Source: Myxocyprinus asiaticus
Taxonomy: Eukaryota > Chordata > Actinopteri > Cypriniformes > Catostomidae
Reading direction: 5' to 3'
Length of the DNA stretch: 64,000 nucleotides
Assembly (NCBI RefSeq): GCF_019703515.2
Contig: NC_059346.1
Location: 10,190,501-10,254,500 of the forward strand
The position numbers and the translations under genes are program-made. Within the stretch, counting starts at the first letter, position 1. The number at the start of each line of letters is the position of its first letter. The notes below the pieces were generated by a model that was not told the DNA's origin, searched no databases, and worked only from the letters and a program-made list of their open reading frames with translations. Of this stretch, positions 42,006-53,804 are shown piece by piece.

Positions 42006-42650
42006 CAACTGGAGGGCCTCGCGCACGGGGGGCCACTCCCCTGATCAGGCAGGTCTGTTCCAGGCGTGGGAGAACCCGAGCCACCCGGACCAAACCTTAA
42101 GCATCCCTCCAGATGCAATTCGTTCGACGGGAGAGGCCTGTGCAACGAACGGGCTAACCTCACGTATGTGGGGCTCGGCTGCCACTCGAGCGGACGAGTC
42201 CATCCTGCAATCGAACGGGGGACCTCACTGCATTCGAAACGGGAAGGACCTCACAGCGGTACGAATGGGAGAGCCCATGATACAAATAAATGTGAGTAAG
42301 CTCACTCGGCATTCAAAAGGGAGGACCCCCACTGCGATTCGAATGGGAGAGCCCTTGATGTATGTGTGTGGGTGGGCCTTCGTAGTGGTACGGATGGGAG
42401 GTCTTCCGGGCTTGCCGGGGGTGGATCCTCGCAGCATCTGAACAGGAGGACCCTCCTGTGTTTTGAACGGGACAGACCTTGGATATTTGTATGTGGGAGG
42501 GCCCTCTCAGCTGTACGGACAGGAGGGCTTTTGGGCTGGCAGGAGTGGACCCTCGCAGCATCTGAACGGGAAGGCCCCCGAAATATGGACAAGGTAGAGC
42601 GAGCGGCCCCTTCTCCCTTTTTTATTTTATTAGGGCAAGGTGCGCTTTTT
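42006..42650. repeat. GC-rich block of degenerate 35-40-bp repeats
   Basis: About ten units share a core like GAACGGGAGGACC: CATTCGAAACGGGAAGGACC, GTACGAATGGGAGAGCCCAT, ATTCGAATGGGAGAGCCCTT, CATCTGAACAGGAGGACCCT, GTACGGACAGGAGGGCTTTT and others. A higher period of about 125 bp repeats the pair GTACGG...GGATCCTCGCAGCATCTGAA (42396-42440 and 42521-42566). Base composition is far above the surroundings. It has open frames on both strands, none with family motifs. Origin is unknown: a satellite, or the leader of a retroelement. Confidence 0.7.
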
Positions 42651-42739
42651 TAATTTGAAAATGATTTGTACATATGTAACTACTGAATGCTTCAGATGAC
42701 CACCGGCCTAGTGAGTGGATTGGTGCTCGGACAGGCCAT

Positions 42740-43040
42740 TGGGTCGCCGATACGGAAGCAATCCTCAGGCACGGGACTACACAGCGTTCAATGGGAGAGT
42801 GTGCGATTCGTGTGAGAATATTTTAGCTGTATTATACTGAGCTTGCTCGGAGCTGCGAGCGGCTGAATCCGTAGGCGTGGGCCCGCATGGCATAAGACGG
42901 TAGGACACTAGATTCTTGTGGAAGTGATATACGATGCATTTAAAGAAACTCCCTATGCGAAAAGGGCTGAATCCTCAAGTACGGGATCACACAGTGTTAA
43001 CAGGAAGAGCCTGTGTTTTCATGTGAAAACTTGTGGTAGA
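42740..43040. repeat. Three diverged units of about 103 bp next to the GC-rich block
   Basis: GCAATCCTCAGGCACGGGAC (42757), GCTGAATCCGTAGGCGTGGG (42862) and GCTGAATCCTCAAGTACGGG (42965) are spaced by about 103 bp and followed by similar CACACAGYGTT / GGCATAAGACGG blocks. Probably part of the same unit as the block at 42006-42650. Confidence 0.55.
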
Positions 43041-43079
43041 CTGTTTAGGGAAGACCTAACTTAGTGAACGTAATTGTTG

Positions 43080-44760
43080 CTAGATTAAATGTTGGGAACA
43101 TATGTGAAACAATGTGCAATGTGCAAGGAAACATGCTTGCATGTGCATATGAACGACATCATTTAAAGTTGGTTATCATGAAATTAGAAGTCACCTGAAA
43201 CCAAGTGCCCAGATGAATACCGTAGTCTGATGTTATAAACTTAAGCATATGGTTTGGAGATTTGGAGATTGTTTCCAACGTAATAATTAGCTGTGGTGAG
43301 CCTCTTGTGGAACCGAATTCGGCTCGTGTCTGTTCAGACAGAGGCAGTGTATAGTTTGTGCTTAGATTAAATTTCAACCGCATCTGGGAGAGCGTTTTTT
43401 TTTTTTTTTCGCTTTCTTTGTCTTTTCTGACTTTGTTGTGCTTTAATATCATGCAGTAACACACTGACAGAGTGACTGATGTATGTCGTCATGAAACAGT
43501 GACCTTCCCCTCCAAATCCGAACACAAGTGGTCACAGGAGACGCATTTAAGTGACCAGGTGTAAACAGCGATGTGTCTTACCTGACCACATGTGCACCCG
43601 AAACGCATCTTAATACCAGGTGGAAATGGGGCCAAACATTGGTACTCAAAACAAGAAAAAAAAAACGATTTACCAGTGGGGTAAGAAAAAATACATGTAT
43701 TTCCTTACTAAACTAAACTAACCTAACCTAAACTAAACTAAAGTTAAACAAAGTTATTTTCTTGCTTTAAATGTAAACGTTACAAAATTTTGCTAGATTT
43801 CTCTGAAAACAAGCCTTAATATCTTACTGTGTGTCATTCTGCTTCTCAAGAAAATGTGTTTCATTTGCATGTTTAGATATAGGATGTTTAGATATTTTTT
43901 TTTTTACCAGAAAACAAGACAAAAATACTGAGTAAGAAAATTAATTTAGCAGTGTGTGCTTTCACTCCACCCTAAAGAAAACAGACCATTCTGTTTCTTC
44001 TGTCATTTTTTATGGATGTCCGGAAAACTGGGCAAAGGTTGAGTGATGACCAGCTTTGTCAGTCTAAAGCATTTCCCATGTCTTTTCAATCTATTCCCTA
44101 CTCTCATATACTTCCTCTTGACTTCCTGTCCATAATAAGCACTTCTCTGGAACTAACATCCAAACCAATCCCCATGTTACTCATCTAAATTAAAAGTAAG
44201 TCCCTTTAAACCATGACCTATTGACCCACAAGAAACAGCAGATGTCAAGGCAATGATGGGGTCGTGACAGAGATGAAGGTTGGCTATGAAGTTGACGCCT
44301 AAACATACAGATGCAAGAGGAAACAACTCTAGCCATCTACTTAAACAAAACTTTGAGTCTAACACTGAAGAGCTTTTCTCCTTCCTTCCATCCCTCCTTT
44401 AATGAAAGTTAAACAAAAGCCTTTTGCATGTCAGTGGCCAGTGAAATAGGAAGGAAATTTCCCAACATCCTGCCACTATCTGTGTACCATGTCAACGATG
44501 ACCGAAACTGACCACTCAACATCGACTACTTAGATTGGAACTGCAAGAATGAATCCCCTAAAAAGCATCTACGTCAAACCCTCTTTCAAGGTTAAGTACA
44601 GTGCAGTATGCATAAATAGAATGATCCTACTGCTGAATACAAGAGGAAATCTGCCTTCAGCACATCTATTTATTTCTGTAGAAGATCAAATGTCACTAGT
44701 CAAAACACAGCAGCATGCTTTTACCCTCTTGAGTAACAGACAGGGATCTTTTATTGTCAC
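43080..44760. other. Intergenic sequence with weak repeat traces
   Basis: CATCTTAATACCAGGTGGAAATGG (43606-43629, a transposon-end-like motif known to me from fish repeats) and a short AAACAAGACAAAAATACTGA repeat copy (43690-43965, shared with 44935, 45822 and 46565). No gene seen. Confidence 0.45.
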
Positions 44761-45094
44761 TTAACCAGGACAGTAGGGTGACCAACCAACTGGCCTGTGG
44801 TAAAAGGAGCCACCAACCCTCTCAAGGTCTCAGTCCTGCCCCTAAACCCTCTGGTTGCTGTTCTCAGGTCTTCATAGAGAGTCTCAGGCTTTTGAAAAGA
44901 GTCTAATACTTCCAGAGGCTGAAGCTTTGAGCACTGCAAAAATCATTTTCTTGATGTTTTTGTTGTGTTTTTCTGTAAAATACATAAATATACTTAAAGC
45001 AAGACATTTAGTTGAAGCAAAATGACACACAATATATTATGTTTTGTTGTCAGAAAAATCAACAAAATTTGGTGTCTTATAAAGACAACAAAAA

Positions 45095-45817
45095 AAAGTA
45101 TTTACCAATTGTGTAACAAAAATAAAGGTTTCATTTTCTTACTCTTTTGGCAAATATTTTTTTTTCTTCCAAAAATTAAAATACTCTCATCATTTACTCA
45201 CACTCATGCCATCCCAGATGTGTATGACTTTCTTTCTTCTGCTAAACAGAAATTGAGATTTTTAGAAGAATATCTCAGCCCTTTAGACCCATACATTGCA
45301 AGTGAATGGGTACCAAACCTTTGAGGTCCAAAAGCACATAAAGGCAGCATAAAAGTAATCCATACGACTCCAGTGGTTAAAGCCATGTCTTCAGAAGCGA
45401 TATGATAGGTGTGGGTGAGAAACAGATCAATATTTAAGTCCTTTTTAATATAAATTCTCCTCCCTGCCCATTAGGTGGCAATATGCACGATGAATGTGAA
45501 TTGCCAAGAACAAAAGAAGAAGAAAGTGAAAGTGGAGATTGACAGTAAAAACAGGACTAAAATATTGATCTGTTTTTCACCCACACTTATATTGCTTCTG
45601 AAGATACGGATTAAACACTAGAAACACATGGATTACTTTTATGGACCTTCAAAGTTTTGATACTCATTCACTTGCATTGTATGAACCAACAGAGCTGAGA
45701 AATTATTCTAAAAATCTTAATATGTGTTCAGCAGAAGAAAGAAAGTCATACACATCTGGGATGGCATGAGGGTGAGTAAATAATAAGAGAATTTTCAACT
45801 TTGGGTGAACTATCCCT
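45095..45817. mobile_element. Foldback TTAA element with extra left block
   Basis: Right end GGGTGAACTATCCCT then TTAA (45818-45821). Two arms as in the copy at 20458. Left of the arm, 45090-45175 is an inverted match to 21045-21125; the outer left tip is missing. Confidence 0.82.
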
Positions 45818-45951
45818 TTAAGTATACTCACTAAACTTAGATTTCTCTGAAAACAAGACTTAATATACTGTATGTTGTCATGTCGCTTCTCAATCTTGTT
45901 TAAGAATTGTTTGATATTTGTAATGAAAAACTAGATCAAAAATATTATTAA

Positions 45952-46487
45952 AGAGCACCTATTATGGTTTTTCAAATATTACCTTTCATGTAGTGTGTTA
46001 TATAGCTGTTTGTGAATGTAAAAAAGTCTGCAAAGTTTAAAAAATCAAAGTGACAAATGGAGTTATTGACTCCCAAAAAGAAGGAACCGATTCTGAACAC
46101 CTGAAACGAGTCGTTAGTAATTTCAGACTTACTTCCTGTACTAATCTACGTAATTTGGTAACAAAAAACCCGCTTCTGGTCTTCATTGGCTGCTCGTGAA
46201 CAGCTTTGACCCGCCCTCAAACACTACATTAAGCGGTCGACCAATCACAACAGACTGGGACATCTGACCAATCAGAGCAGAGTAGGTTCTCTGAAAGGAG
46301 GAGTTTAGAATGAATCCTTTAGAACGGATCATTGAACAAGTCGTTTTTAACACTGGGAAAAAAAGTAATGCTGCAATTTAAATTATGAGCAAATAAAATT
46401 GTTTTTTGACCTTGGATGCATGTAAATCTATTGTATGAGACCTTTAAAACAAAATTAGGCATGTTTAAAAACCATAATAGGTGCTCT
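45952..46487. mobile_element. TTAA element with AGAGCACCTATTATGG ends
   Basis: TTAA at 45948-45951 and 46488-46491. Ends AGAGCACCTATTATGGTTTT and AAAACCATAATAGGTGCTCT. 536 bp, no transposase. Interior includes CTTCATTGGCTGCTCGTGAA and CAATCAGAGCAGAG. TTAA targets fit piggyBac- or Kolobok-type enzymes. Confidence 0.88.
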
Positions 46488-46699
46488 TTAAGAAAATATA
46501 TTTTTTGCAGTGCTCAAAGCTTGAAGCTCTCTAAAAGTACGGGACTCTTTCCAAAAGGCTTTTCTTGTTGTATGCATAAGTCTCACTACATTTTGTTAGA
46601 TTTCTCTGAGAACCACACAAAACATTGTATGTCATTTTGTTTCTCAAGTTGTTTTAAGGATATTTAGATATTTTACAGGAAAACAAGACAAAAACACTG

Positions 46700-47415
46700 A
46701 GTAAGACTCTAAGAGTTTTTGAGAGAATCTCTGGCTTTTAGAAAGAGTCTCACACTTTCAAAAAGGGTCTCAGGCTTTCAGAAAGTGTCTCAGGCTTTCC
46801 GAAAGAGTTCAGGCTTTGAGAGAGGCTGACATTTAGAAAGAGTCTGACTTTCTGAGAGAGTCTAAGGCTTTCCAAAAGAGTTCAGGCTTTCAGAAAGAGT
46901 CTCTGGCTTTCAGAAAGACTCTCAGACTTTCAAAAAGAGTCTCATACTTTCAGAGAGAGTCTCAGGCTTTCCGAAAGAGTCCAGGGTTTTTGATAGAGTA
47001 TATGGCTTTCATAAAGAGTCTCAGGCCTTCAGACAGAGAGTCTCACGTTCAGAAAGAGTCTCAGACTTTTTGAGAGAGTCTCAGGCTATCAGAAAGAGTC
47101 TCAGACTCTCAGAAAGGGCCTCAAGCTTTCAGAAAAGTCATTGGGTTTCAGAGACAGTTTCAGGCTTTCGAGAAAGAGTGTCAGGCTTTTAGAGGGAATT
47201 GTAGGACTTTAGAGAGAGTCTCAGGCTTTCAGAAAGGGTCTCAAGCTTACAGAAAAAGTCATAGGCTTTCAGAGAGAGTCTCAGGCTTTTAGAGGGAGTT
47301 TCAGGACTTTAGAGAGAGTCTCAGGCTTTCAAGGAGTGCCTCAGGTTTTCGTAAAGAGTCTTAAGCTTTCTGAAAGTGTCTCAGGCTTTCAGAGAGAGAG
47401 AGAGTCTCAGGTCTT
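46700..47415. repeat. Minisatellite, 20-bp unit, about 35 copies
   Basis: The unit TCTCAGGCTTTCAGAAAGAG recurs with substitutions and one- to three-base indels along 715 bp. The centre and the right part keep the clearest copies. Single units also occur at 44880-44900 and in inverse at 46535-46556. Confidence 0.93.
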
Positions 47416-47639
47416 CAGCTTTGTGCTGGTAAAAGTGTTAAGTGTCGATTAACAGTAATGCTCTTGTATTTGCTTTGTTTGTGACAGTGCCTGCATCTAG
47501 CATGCCTGTTTTATTTAGCATGTTCTTTTTTTTAGTGGAAGAAAGTGTGAATGTTGTTTTTGGTCAGACTGCGTGTGTGCTGTAAGTGTGACTGATGATG
47601 TTGGAAGTGGGAGTGTGTGAAAGAGTGGGAGGTTGACAG

Positions 47640-47665
47640 CTCGTGTGTGTGTGTGTGTGTGTGTG
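47640..47665. repeat. (GT)n microsatellite
   Basis: About 25 bp of GT dinucleotides. Confidence 0.9.
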
Positions 47666-48589
47666 TTGAATGATTGTGTGTGTGCCTGTGCATGTCTGTT
47701 CTCGGGCAACGACAGGCCATGTGCTCTTTGATTAATTATGACAATAGATGAAAGTCTGATAATCAAATGGAGTTTGATCAGCTGCAGGCCTGCATCCGGT
47801 TACAGATGCATCCCACTTCCTGTTCCACAGGAAAACCTCTCTGCCACTGGGATCCCTACTCCCAGTGCTCCACGATCAAGGCCATCTGTAAATCTGAGCA
47901 AAACATCTAAACTACATGTTCAAATGAATTGAAGTTTTTTTTTTCTTTTTCTTTTTTTCAAGTTAAGAATATCGCAAATTCATTAGTCATTATAGTGTTG
48001 TTCAACAGACTTGGGTTTGGGTTCTTTTCAAAAATCCTCCTAGAGTTTTCAAGCTACATCCACCAATCTTGGCACAGACCTTCAAGCAGTTCTGGAATAG
48101 TGTGCTTTATCTTTTCTAACTAATATGAGTTTCATGTTTTCGCACAATGGATGATCAAAACTCAAACATTTCCATAGACATACATTGAGAGAATGTTAAA
48201 ATGGGCCAATACTATTTAAACTCCAACTGACAAAAAATTCAAATTCATCTAGTTAATTTTGCAATTGGTGACTTTAGAGTTCACACCTTACCTTTAATTA
48301 CCGAATGAAGGAGAGAAAGACAGAGATAATGTAATGAGTATGACATAACTTTTATGATGATCTGTCCTGTCTCACTTTCTGTCTCTCACTTTGTGTCTAC
48401 AATTATCCAGATCTCACCTTTTTATTTTCGTTTATACTATAACATTAACTCCCTTTCTCTCTCTCTAATACCACATCTCTTTCTTTTGTCTTTCATCATC
48501 CCTCTATAAACCTGTCTCTTGATCTCTCTGAATATAATCCATCTCTCTCTCTCTGTGTCCTTGCTCTGTCAGTTGTTCTAATGATGAGG

Positions 48590-49270
48590 TTTAAACACAA
48601 AGTGATGAGTGAGTGTGCTTGTGTTAGGGCATGTATGAGGGAGAGTTCAAAATTGGCAATGCTCATGTGTTTCCATGCCTCAGGATTAGAGGATGCTGGG
48701 ATACCCTCTCTGACCTGTCATTAATGCTGCATGTGTTCCCAATTCAATCAGCCTCATTAAAGACAACAACCGTTCATTACCCAGTTGGTTTCACATGTGT
48801 GTGTGAATTCATTACTAAGCGTAAGAAATAGGTTGATTTCACACCACACGTGAGCACTGCTTTAGTGCATGGTAGCACATCAACAGAACAACAGCAATTA
48901 GTAAACAATGCAATGGTAACCACATTGTGGGCATATGGTTCCATGGGGGCCTTTAGGAGAAGGACACGTTGGCCGGTGCAATCCTTTTAAAGACAAGAAA
49001 TAGCTATACGACAGGTTTGGCTTTTACATTATGCAATAACGATTACGGTTATGTTCTACTTTTATGATTTCAGTAATGACTGCTGGAGCACATAATCATT
49101 TCAACAGAGGACTGTAGCATGTTTGGAGAGCTGCCCCGGAGTCTGGGAGGAATATTCAGCATTGTGGTGTGTTTACAATATTTTACAGGGACACGGCTGC
49201 ATTAGATGCTGTTATTGTGCAGCAGCATAATATTTCTATTTACACACAAACAAGCATGGATCCTACAGCA
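48590..49270. other. Unique sequence, candidate conserved non-coding DNA
   Basis: Two blocks stand out as non-repetitive: 48620-48800 (CTGTCATTAATGCTGCATGTG, CAATCAGCCTCATTAAAGAC) and 49080-49250 (GCACATAATCATTTCAACAG, TGTGCAGCAGCATAATATTT). They have the homeobox-site-rich look of vertebrate enhancers but no coding potential. Confidence 0.25.
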
Positions 49271-49369
49271 CCTCTTTTATGATTACAACACGACCCAGAA
49301 ATTATGACAGAATTCACATCGTTTTTTCTCTTTCTTTTACTGTCCAGGTGCTAAAGATGTATTGTCTGT

Positions 49370-49680
49370 CTGTATGGATGGATAGACAGACAGAAAAACA
49401 AACAAATGGATGGGTAGACGGATGGACGGACAGACAGACAGATAGACATATAGACAGACAGATGGACAGACAGATAGACAGACAGACAGACAGATGAAAA
49501 GATAGACAGATAGATAGACAGACAGACAGATGGATAGATGAACAGATACAAAAATAGACAGATAGATAGAAGGACAGATGGACAGACAGACAGATGAATG
49601 GACAGACAGTTAGAGGGATGGATGGACAGACAGATAGTTAGACAGACAGACAGACATACAGACAGATAGATAGATATAGA
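49370..49680. repeat. (GACA)n/(GATA)n tetranucleotide array
   Basis: GACAGACAGATAGACAG-type units with GGAT variants over about 310 bp. Similar to GATA/GACA satellite arrays known from vertebrate genomes. Confidence 0.93.
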
Positions 49681-49689
49681 TCTATATAG

Positions 49690-52140
49690 ATATTTGCCTT
49701 ACAAACATTCATTGTTTCTGCCAAAATATTGTTACTATAATAAAAGTGTGGAACTGTGGTAATTTTTATAGTAGTAACAAACTGTAGTAGCTAAATATGG
49801 TATTTTGGCAGAAACCTTGTTTACCAACATACATTTTTTATATGCATAGATGGATTCAAAAAAGACAGTCCATTACATTAGAGTATGCAAAAACATGCAC
49901 TAGCCTTGTGTGTACGTATAAATCTGTGTGTTTGTGTGTGTAACCCCCACTCGGGTCATTTGTGTAGCTACAGTATGCCTCACTCAGGTTCAGCACTTTT
50001 GTATGCTAATATGTCAGAAGTGCAAGACTCCCACTGTGCTCCCTCGGGGGTTAATTGTCCTGTAGACCATAATTTTCACTGTCTCTCTCCCTCCGCCCTG
50101 ATGTTCCTGACAACCGGAGGTACAGAGGCCAGAAGTGGGCAGAGGTGGAGAGGCTATTTGTGTGCTCCATTCAATTACATCTACCTCTTTCAGTTAATAA
50201 TAAGTGAAGGTATAGAGAGAGGAGGCCCACAATGGACCTTTGCGCCCCTCTAGTGTTTCCTGTTAGCGAAGTTAATGGGGAGTCATGTAGTGCTGCTCAG
50301 CGATTAGTTAGTGTAGCTGTACGATACAAAACTGACACCTTTATTCCATATGACACACATCCACTTTTTAATAAGGTGTGAGAGAGACAGTGTGAGAGAG
50401 AATAGAAGCATTTTAACAGACTATAAGAGAGATCTATGGGAAGTCTGGTGTTGGTCTGGATGATGTAAACAGGAAGGATCTCAGTGACGGAAAGAGGGCA
50501 GATCGGGTTTAATAAACATCCAGTCTGTTTGCTGATTTGCAAGTATCTGTAATACAGTCGCATGTCATGTTGGGACAAATTTGGTTTTCATACTGATGGT
50601 TTTGTTTTTATTTTATTTTGCTGAGAAGGCGGGTGGCGTCTACTCTGAAATGCATCTGTCCATTTCTTTCCATGTGCTTGTCTGCAGATATCTGTGGTGT
50701 ATGGGTGGGCGGTATGACCATAAAAACATATATCTTAAGATGGGTTAATCTAATTTAAACATTGGATCTAACAACACAGTTACCTGTATATATTCTTCTG
50801 CTTGGTGTCAGATTTTCAAAATTGTGCCGTGCATCTCACGTGGTATACTATAAACAATAAAGCAGAATCTCCACTGTCAATACCAGAATTTCTACCATTA
50901 CACTGTATATACCACCATACTACCCAGCTTTACAAATGCATGTTTGTGTGTGTTTGAAATGCATGTCTTCGCTGTCATTGATATGCAGCCACAGTAATCC
51001 GCTCTCTCTTTGACTTCTCTCTCTGTAGTTTTTGCATCTTTTATTCTCCACCGACTCAATCCCTCCCCTGCCCACTTCACTTCAGACTTCTCTCTTTATC
51101 CCTCTGTATCCTTTCTTCTCTCCTCCCTACATCCTCCTTTTATCATCTTCCTTCCCCTGCCTCCTCCTTCCAAGCATGTGTGAGAGGGAATCAGACAGTG
51201 CAAAGCTATTTATGATCTGCAACCAATGGCCAGAAATTTCAATCCATTCACTTCCTGTAGATAAAAGTAGGCCTGAGACGTAAAGGTAGATATGCAGAAA
51301 CAGAGAGGGAGAGAGAATGAGAGAAAACAAGGATTGCTGTGGGTTATTTTTACTCTTTCTGTTGATTGAGAGATCCCTTCTTTTGTGTGTGAATTTGGAA
51401 GATGGCAGGAATGCAAATGAATCTGCCTCGTTTTTGTGACACTGTTATCTGAGGCAATTTGCAGAAATCTGAGGTCTTCAGTTTAACCTTTGGTTTTTGT
51501 ATCGCAAACAATCGACTCTCACAACAATAATTTGTCCGTGACTTCTCTCGCAATGCCCCCACTACCTCAATCTCACCCAAATCATTCCTTAATCTCTCAT
51601 TCACTATTTCTCTGTCATGTTCCTCACCCCACCATTTGTTTTACTGCTGTGTTGTGGTCAGGGGAGAGAAAGTGGTCTCTGGAAAAAGTCACTTCTTTGC
51701 TTTGACTACCTTCACAAATACCTGTAATTTTCATCTCATTTGTGGCCCCCTCCCTGTTCTTTTCTGAACTCTTTGTATATTATTTTCCTTAGATCTTCTT
51801 TTACTCAAAATTGTATCCATATCTTAAACTTTATTTCTAGCCTAGTTAAAAAAAACAGCTTGTAAAATTCTTCTTCATGATTCTCATTAAAAAACTGTTG
51901 CAGTTTATTAAATCCATTTACTTTGTAGAAGCTTAACAAATTTGGCCTGATCAAATTGAGCTGTATACAATAGTGTTGCAATAGCACTCTTAAAATAGCA
52001 AAAATCATGGTATTTAACTGTCGTTCTATCAAAAACATATGCCCAAAATTTAAGATATGCTGACTTTGATTTAAAACAAGTTGGATGGAAGGCTACAATT
52101 AAAGAATAAAGCAAAACATAGTGAGCTGCCTTGCTATCTA
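49690..52140. other. Intergenic sequence, no gene recognised
   Basis: An open frame at 49885-50253 (plus) lacks family motifs. CT-rich tracts at 51000-51180. A possible hAT-like remnant at 50703-50929 is listed separately. Confidence 0.45.
50703..50929. mobile_element. Possible small hAT-like remnant
   Basis: GGGTGGGCGGTATGACCATA at the left and, reversed, GCTGGGTAGTATGGTGGTAT at the right look like imperfect inverted ends. No duplication found. Confidence 0.4.
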
Positions 52141-52149
52141 GTTTCTACA

Positions 52150-52850
52150 TAGGCAGCTGCCTTCTTAAGCCCTAGGTATACTTCCATTTTAGCGTTTGCG
52201 TACTGTTGAACACGAGCCTGTCAAAGTATACTTCATATAACTGTGCGTGCATACACAGGTGGTTGGCACATGCACGCTGCGACTACTATGAGACATCAGA
52301 CTTTCTCTTCAGGAGTTTAGACACATAAAGATGTCTTCATAGTCCTTCAGGCTCAAGCTATACAAATGCAGGTATCTCCAGACCTCCTCAAACATACACT
52401 CTTGACTTGCACATCCATTGTTGTTGTTTTTACCTTCATCTCCTGATGTTTAGCAGCAATTACATCTTGTTCTAGTGCTTCTTCATGACAGCAATGGCTC
52501 AAAATGTAAGTGTTGCCACGTTGTGGACCCACTACTTAGTACAATTATCTCCAGGCAAATTCGCATTATGTGCATTCAAAGACGCACAAGAAAAATTGGG
52601 CTGCGCGAGTTCAGTGTTCGTCCTGTATGCAGACGCTCAGCATTCACGTCTGACCAAATATACTTAACATACTTAAGTTCTGTAAGCATAGCCCTCCTCT
52701 TGTGAAGCCCACAAAAGACTTTACTCACAATTGATTCTAACAGAGTTTGATGTTAGCATGTTGCTAAACTAACAACGCAATACTCTAATAAACATAAAAA
52801 TACATTGTCCATTCCATTAAACAGTCCATTTTTTTATTAGATTGAACTAT
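52150..52850. repeat. Repeat related to 17430-18350
   Basis: CTCAAGCTATACAAATGCAGG and CAGGTGGTTGGCACATGCAC match the inverse of 17500-17620. TAGGCAGCTGCCTTC at its left is a palindrome-centred motif seen also near 21160. Confidence 0.55.
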
Positions 52851-52871
52851 TACTTATCCAAACCTTGTTAC

Positions 52872-53798
52872 TAGTGGTGGGAAAAAATATAGATTTTCCA
52901 ATGCATGGTGATCTTCATTTGATACTCGATATCGATTCTTAAATCCCAAGATCGATGCACAACCCTCCACTACAATGAGAGGAAATCACTCGTATTTGCA
53001 ACCAAATTTTGTGCTATGCAACTTAAAATGTATATATTTGGCAACTGGCGGGAAAATGTTTACATTTCACTCACCAGTAATTGTGTAGTATATTGGTGAA
53101 GCATTCTGCAGCAAGATCCTTTCATTGCGTGTTGAGAGTAAAAGTTTATCTGTGTAATGTATCCAAAGACAAGATCCATGCAACCTATTTGTCATTGAAT
53201 AATGTCTCTTTTAATACACTTTCTGTTCTCAACAGTCAGTTGTTGATAACAAATAAATAAAAAAATAAATAAACATTTAATTCTAATCATGCATGGCACA
53301 GAAGAGATTAAAGCTATTCTCTCTCATTAATATGTGCTCATCTATAGATGCTCTTTACAGAAATGCCGGTTTTGTTAAAGAGACAGTACCTGTTTTAGCA
53401 CGTGTTCAACAAATCAATTTAAATACTTGCAAATAGTACAAATTATGCAATTAAACAATAAATATGTAACAAAAATAATATATGAAATATAATATCTTAT
53501 TTACTGATTGGATATAAGGATGCTCATTTTTAAAAAGCCAAAATGTGACCAAAATGATGAAAAACGAATAAAATATGATTAGTAAAATTTATATTTTTCT
53601 TATGTACCTAGTTAGAAGGTCCCCTGTATAATTAACAGGATTAGCTGGAGAGAATGCCTTTCATATGTAAGCAAAAGGGACATTATAATTTAAATATACC
53701 CATATGAATCGATATCAAATCGAAATCGGAATCAAATCGAGAGTTTGTGAATCGGAATCAAATCGAATCGGTAAATCTGTATCAATACCCAGCCCTAT
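52872..53798. mobile_element. hAT-like element rich in ATCGAT motifs
   Basis: Left end TAGTGGTGGGAAAAAATATA, right end, reversed, TAGGGCTGGGTATTGATACA. The flanks CTTGTTAC and TTTGTCAC agree at six of eight bases, consistent with an old 8-bp duplication. Repeated AATCGAATC and ATCGATATC near the ends. 927 bp without transposase. Confidence 0.7.
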
Positions 53799-53804
53799 TT
53801 GTCA

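Larger units (their letters stand above)
44880..46560. repeat. Inverted repeat pair (AAGCTTTGAGCACTGCAAAA) enclosing TTAA elements
   Basis: AGGCTTTTGAAAAGAGTCTA at 44889 to CACTGCAAAAATC at 44945 is matched in reverse by 46498-46556. Both outer flanks contain a unit of the 20-bp minisatellite that lies at 46700-47415. Inside are a foldback element and a TTAA element. Confidence 0.65.

Noticed and set aside
42066..42653. Overlapping frames of 70-96 codons on both strands in the GC-rich block
   Set aside because: GC-rich repeats lower stop-codon frequency; frames on both strands and in several phases with no motif point to non-coding repeats.
49279..49551. Frames rich in Asp-Arg-Gln or Leu-Ser-Val-Tyr on the two strands
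   Set aside because: Translations of the GACA/GATA array.
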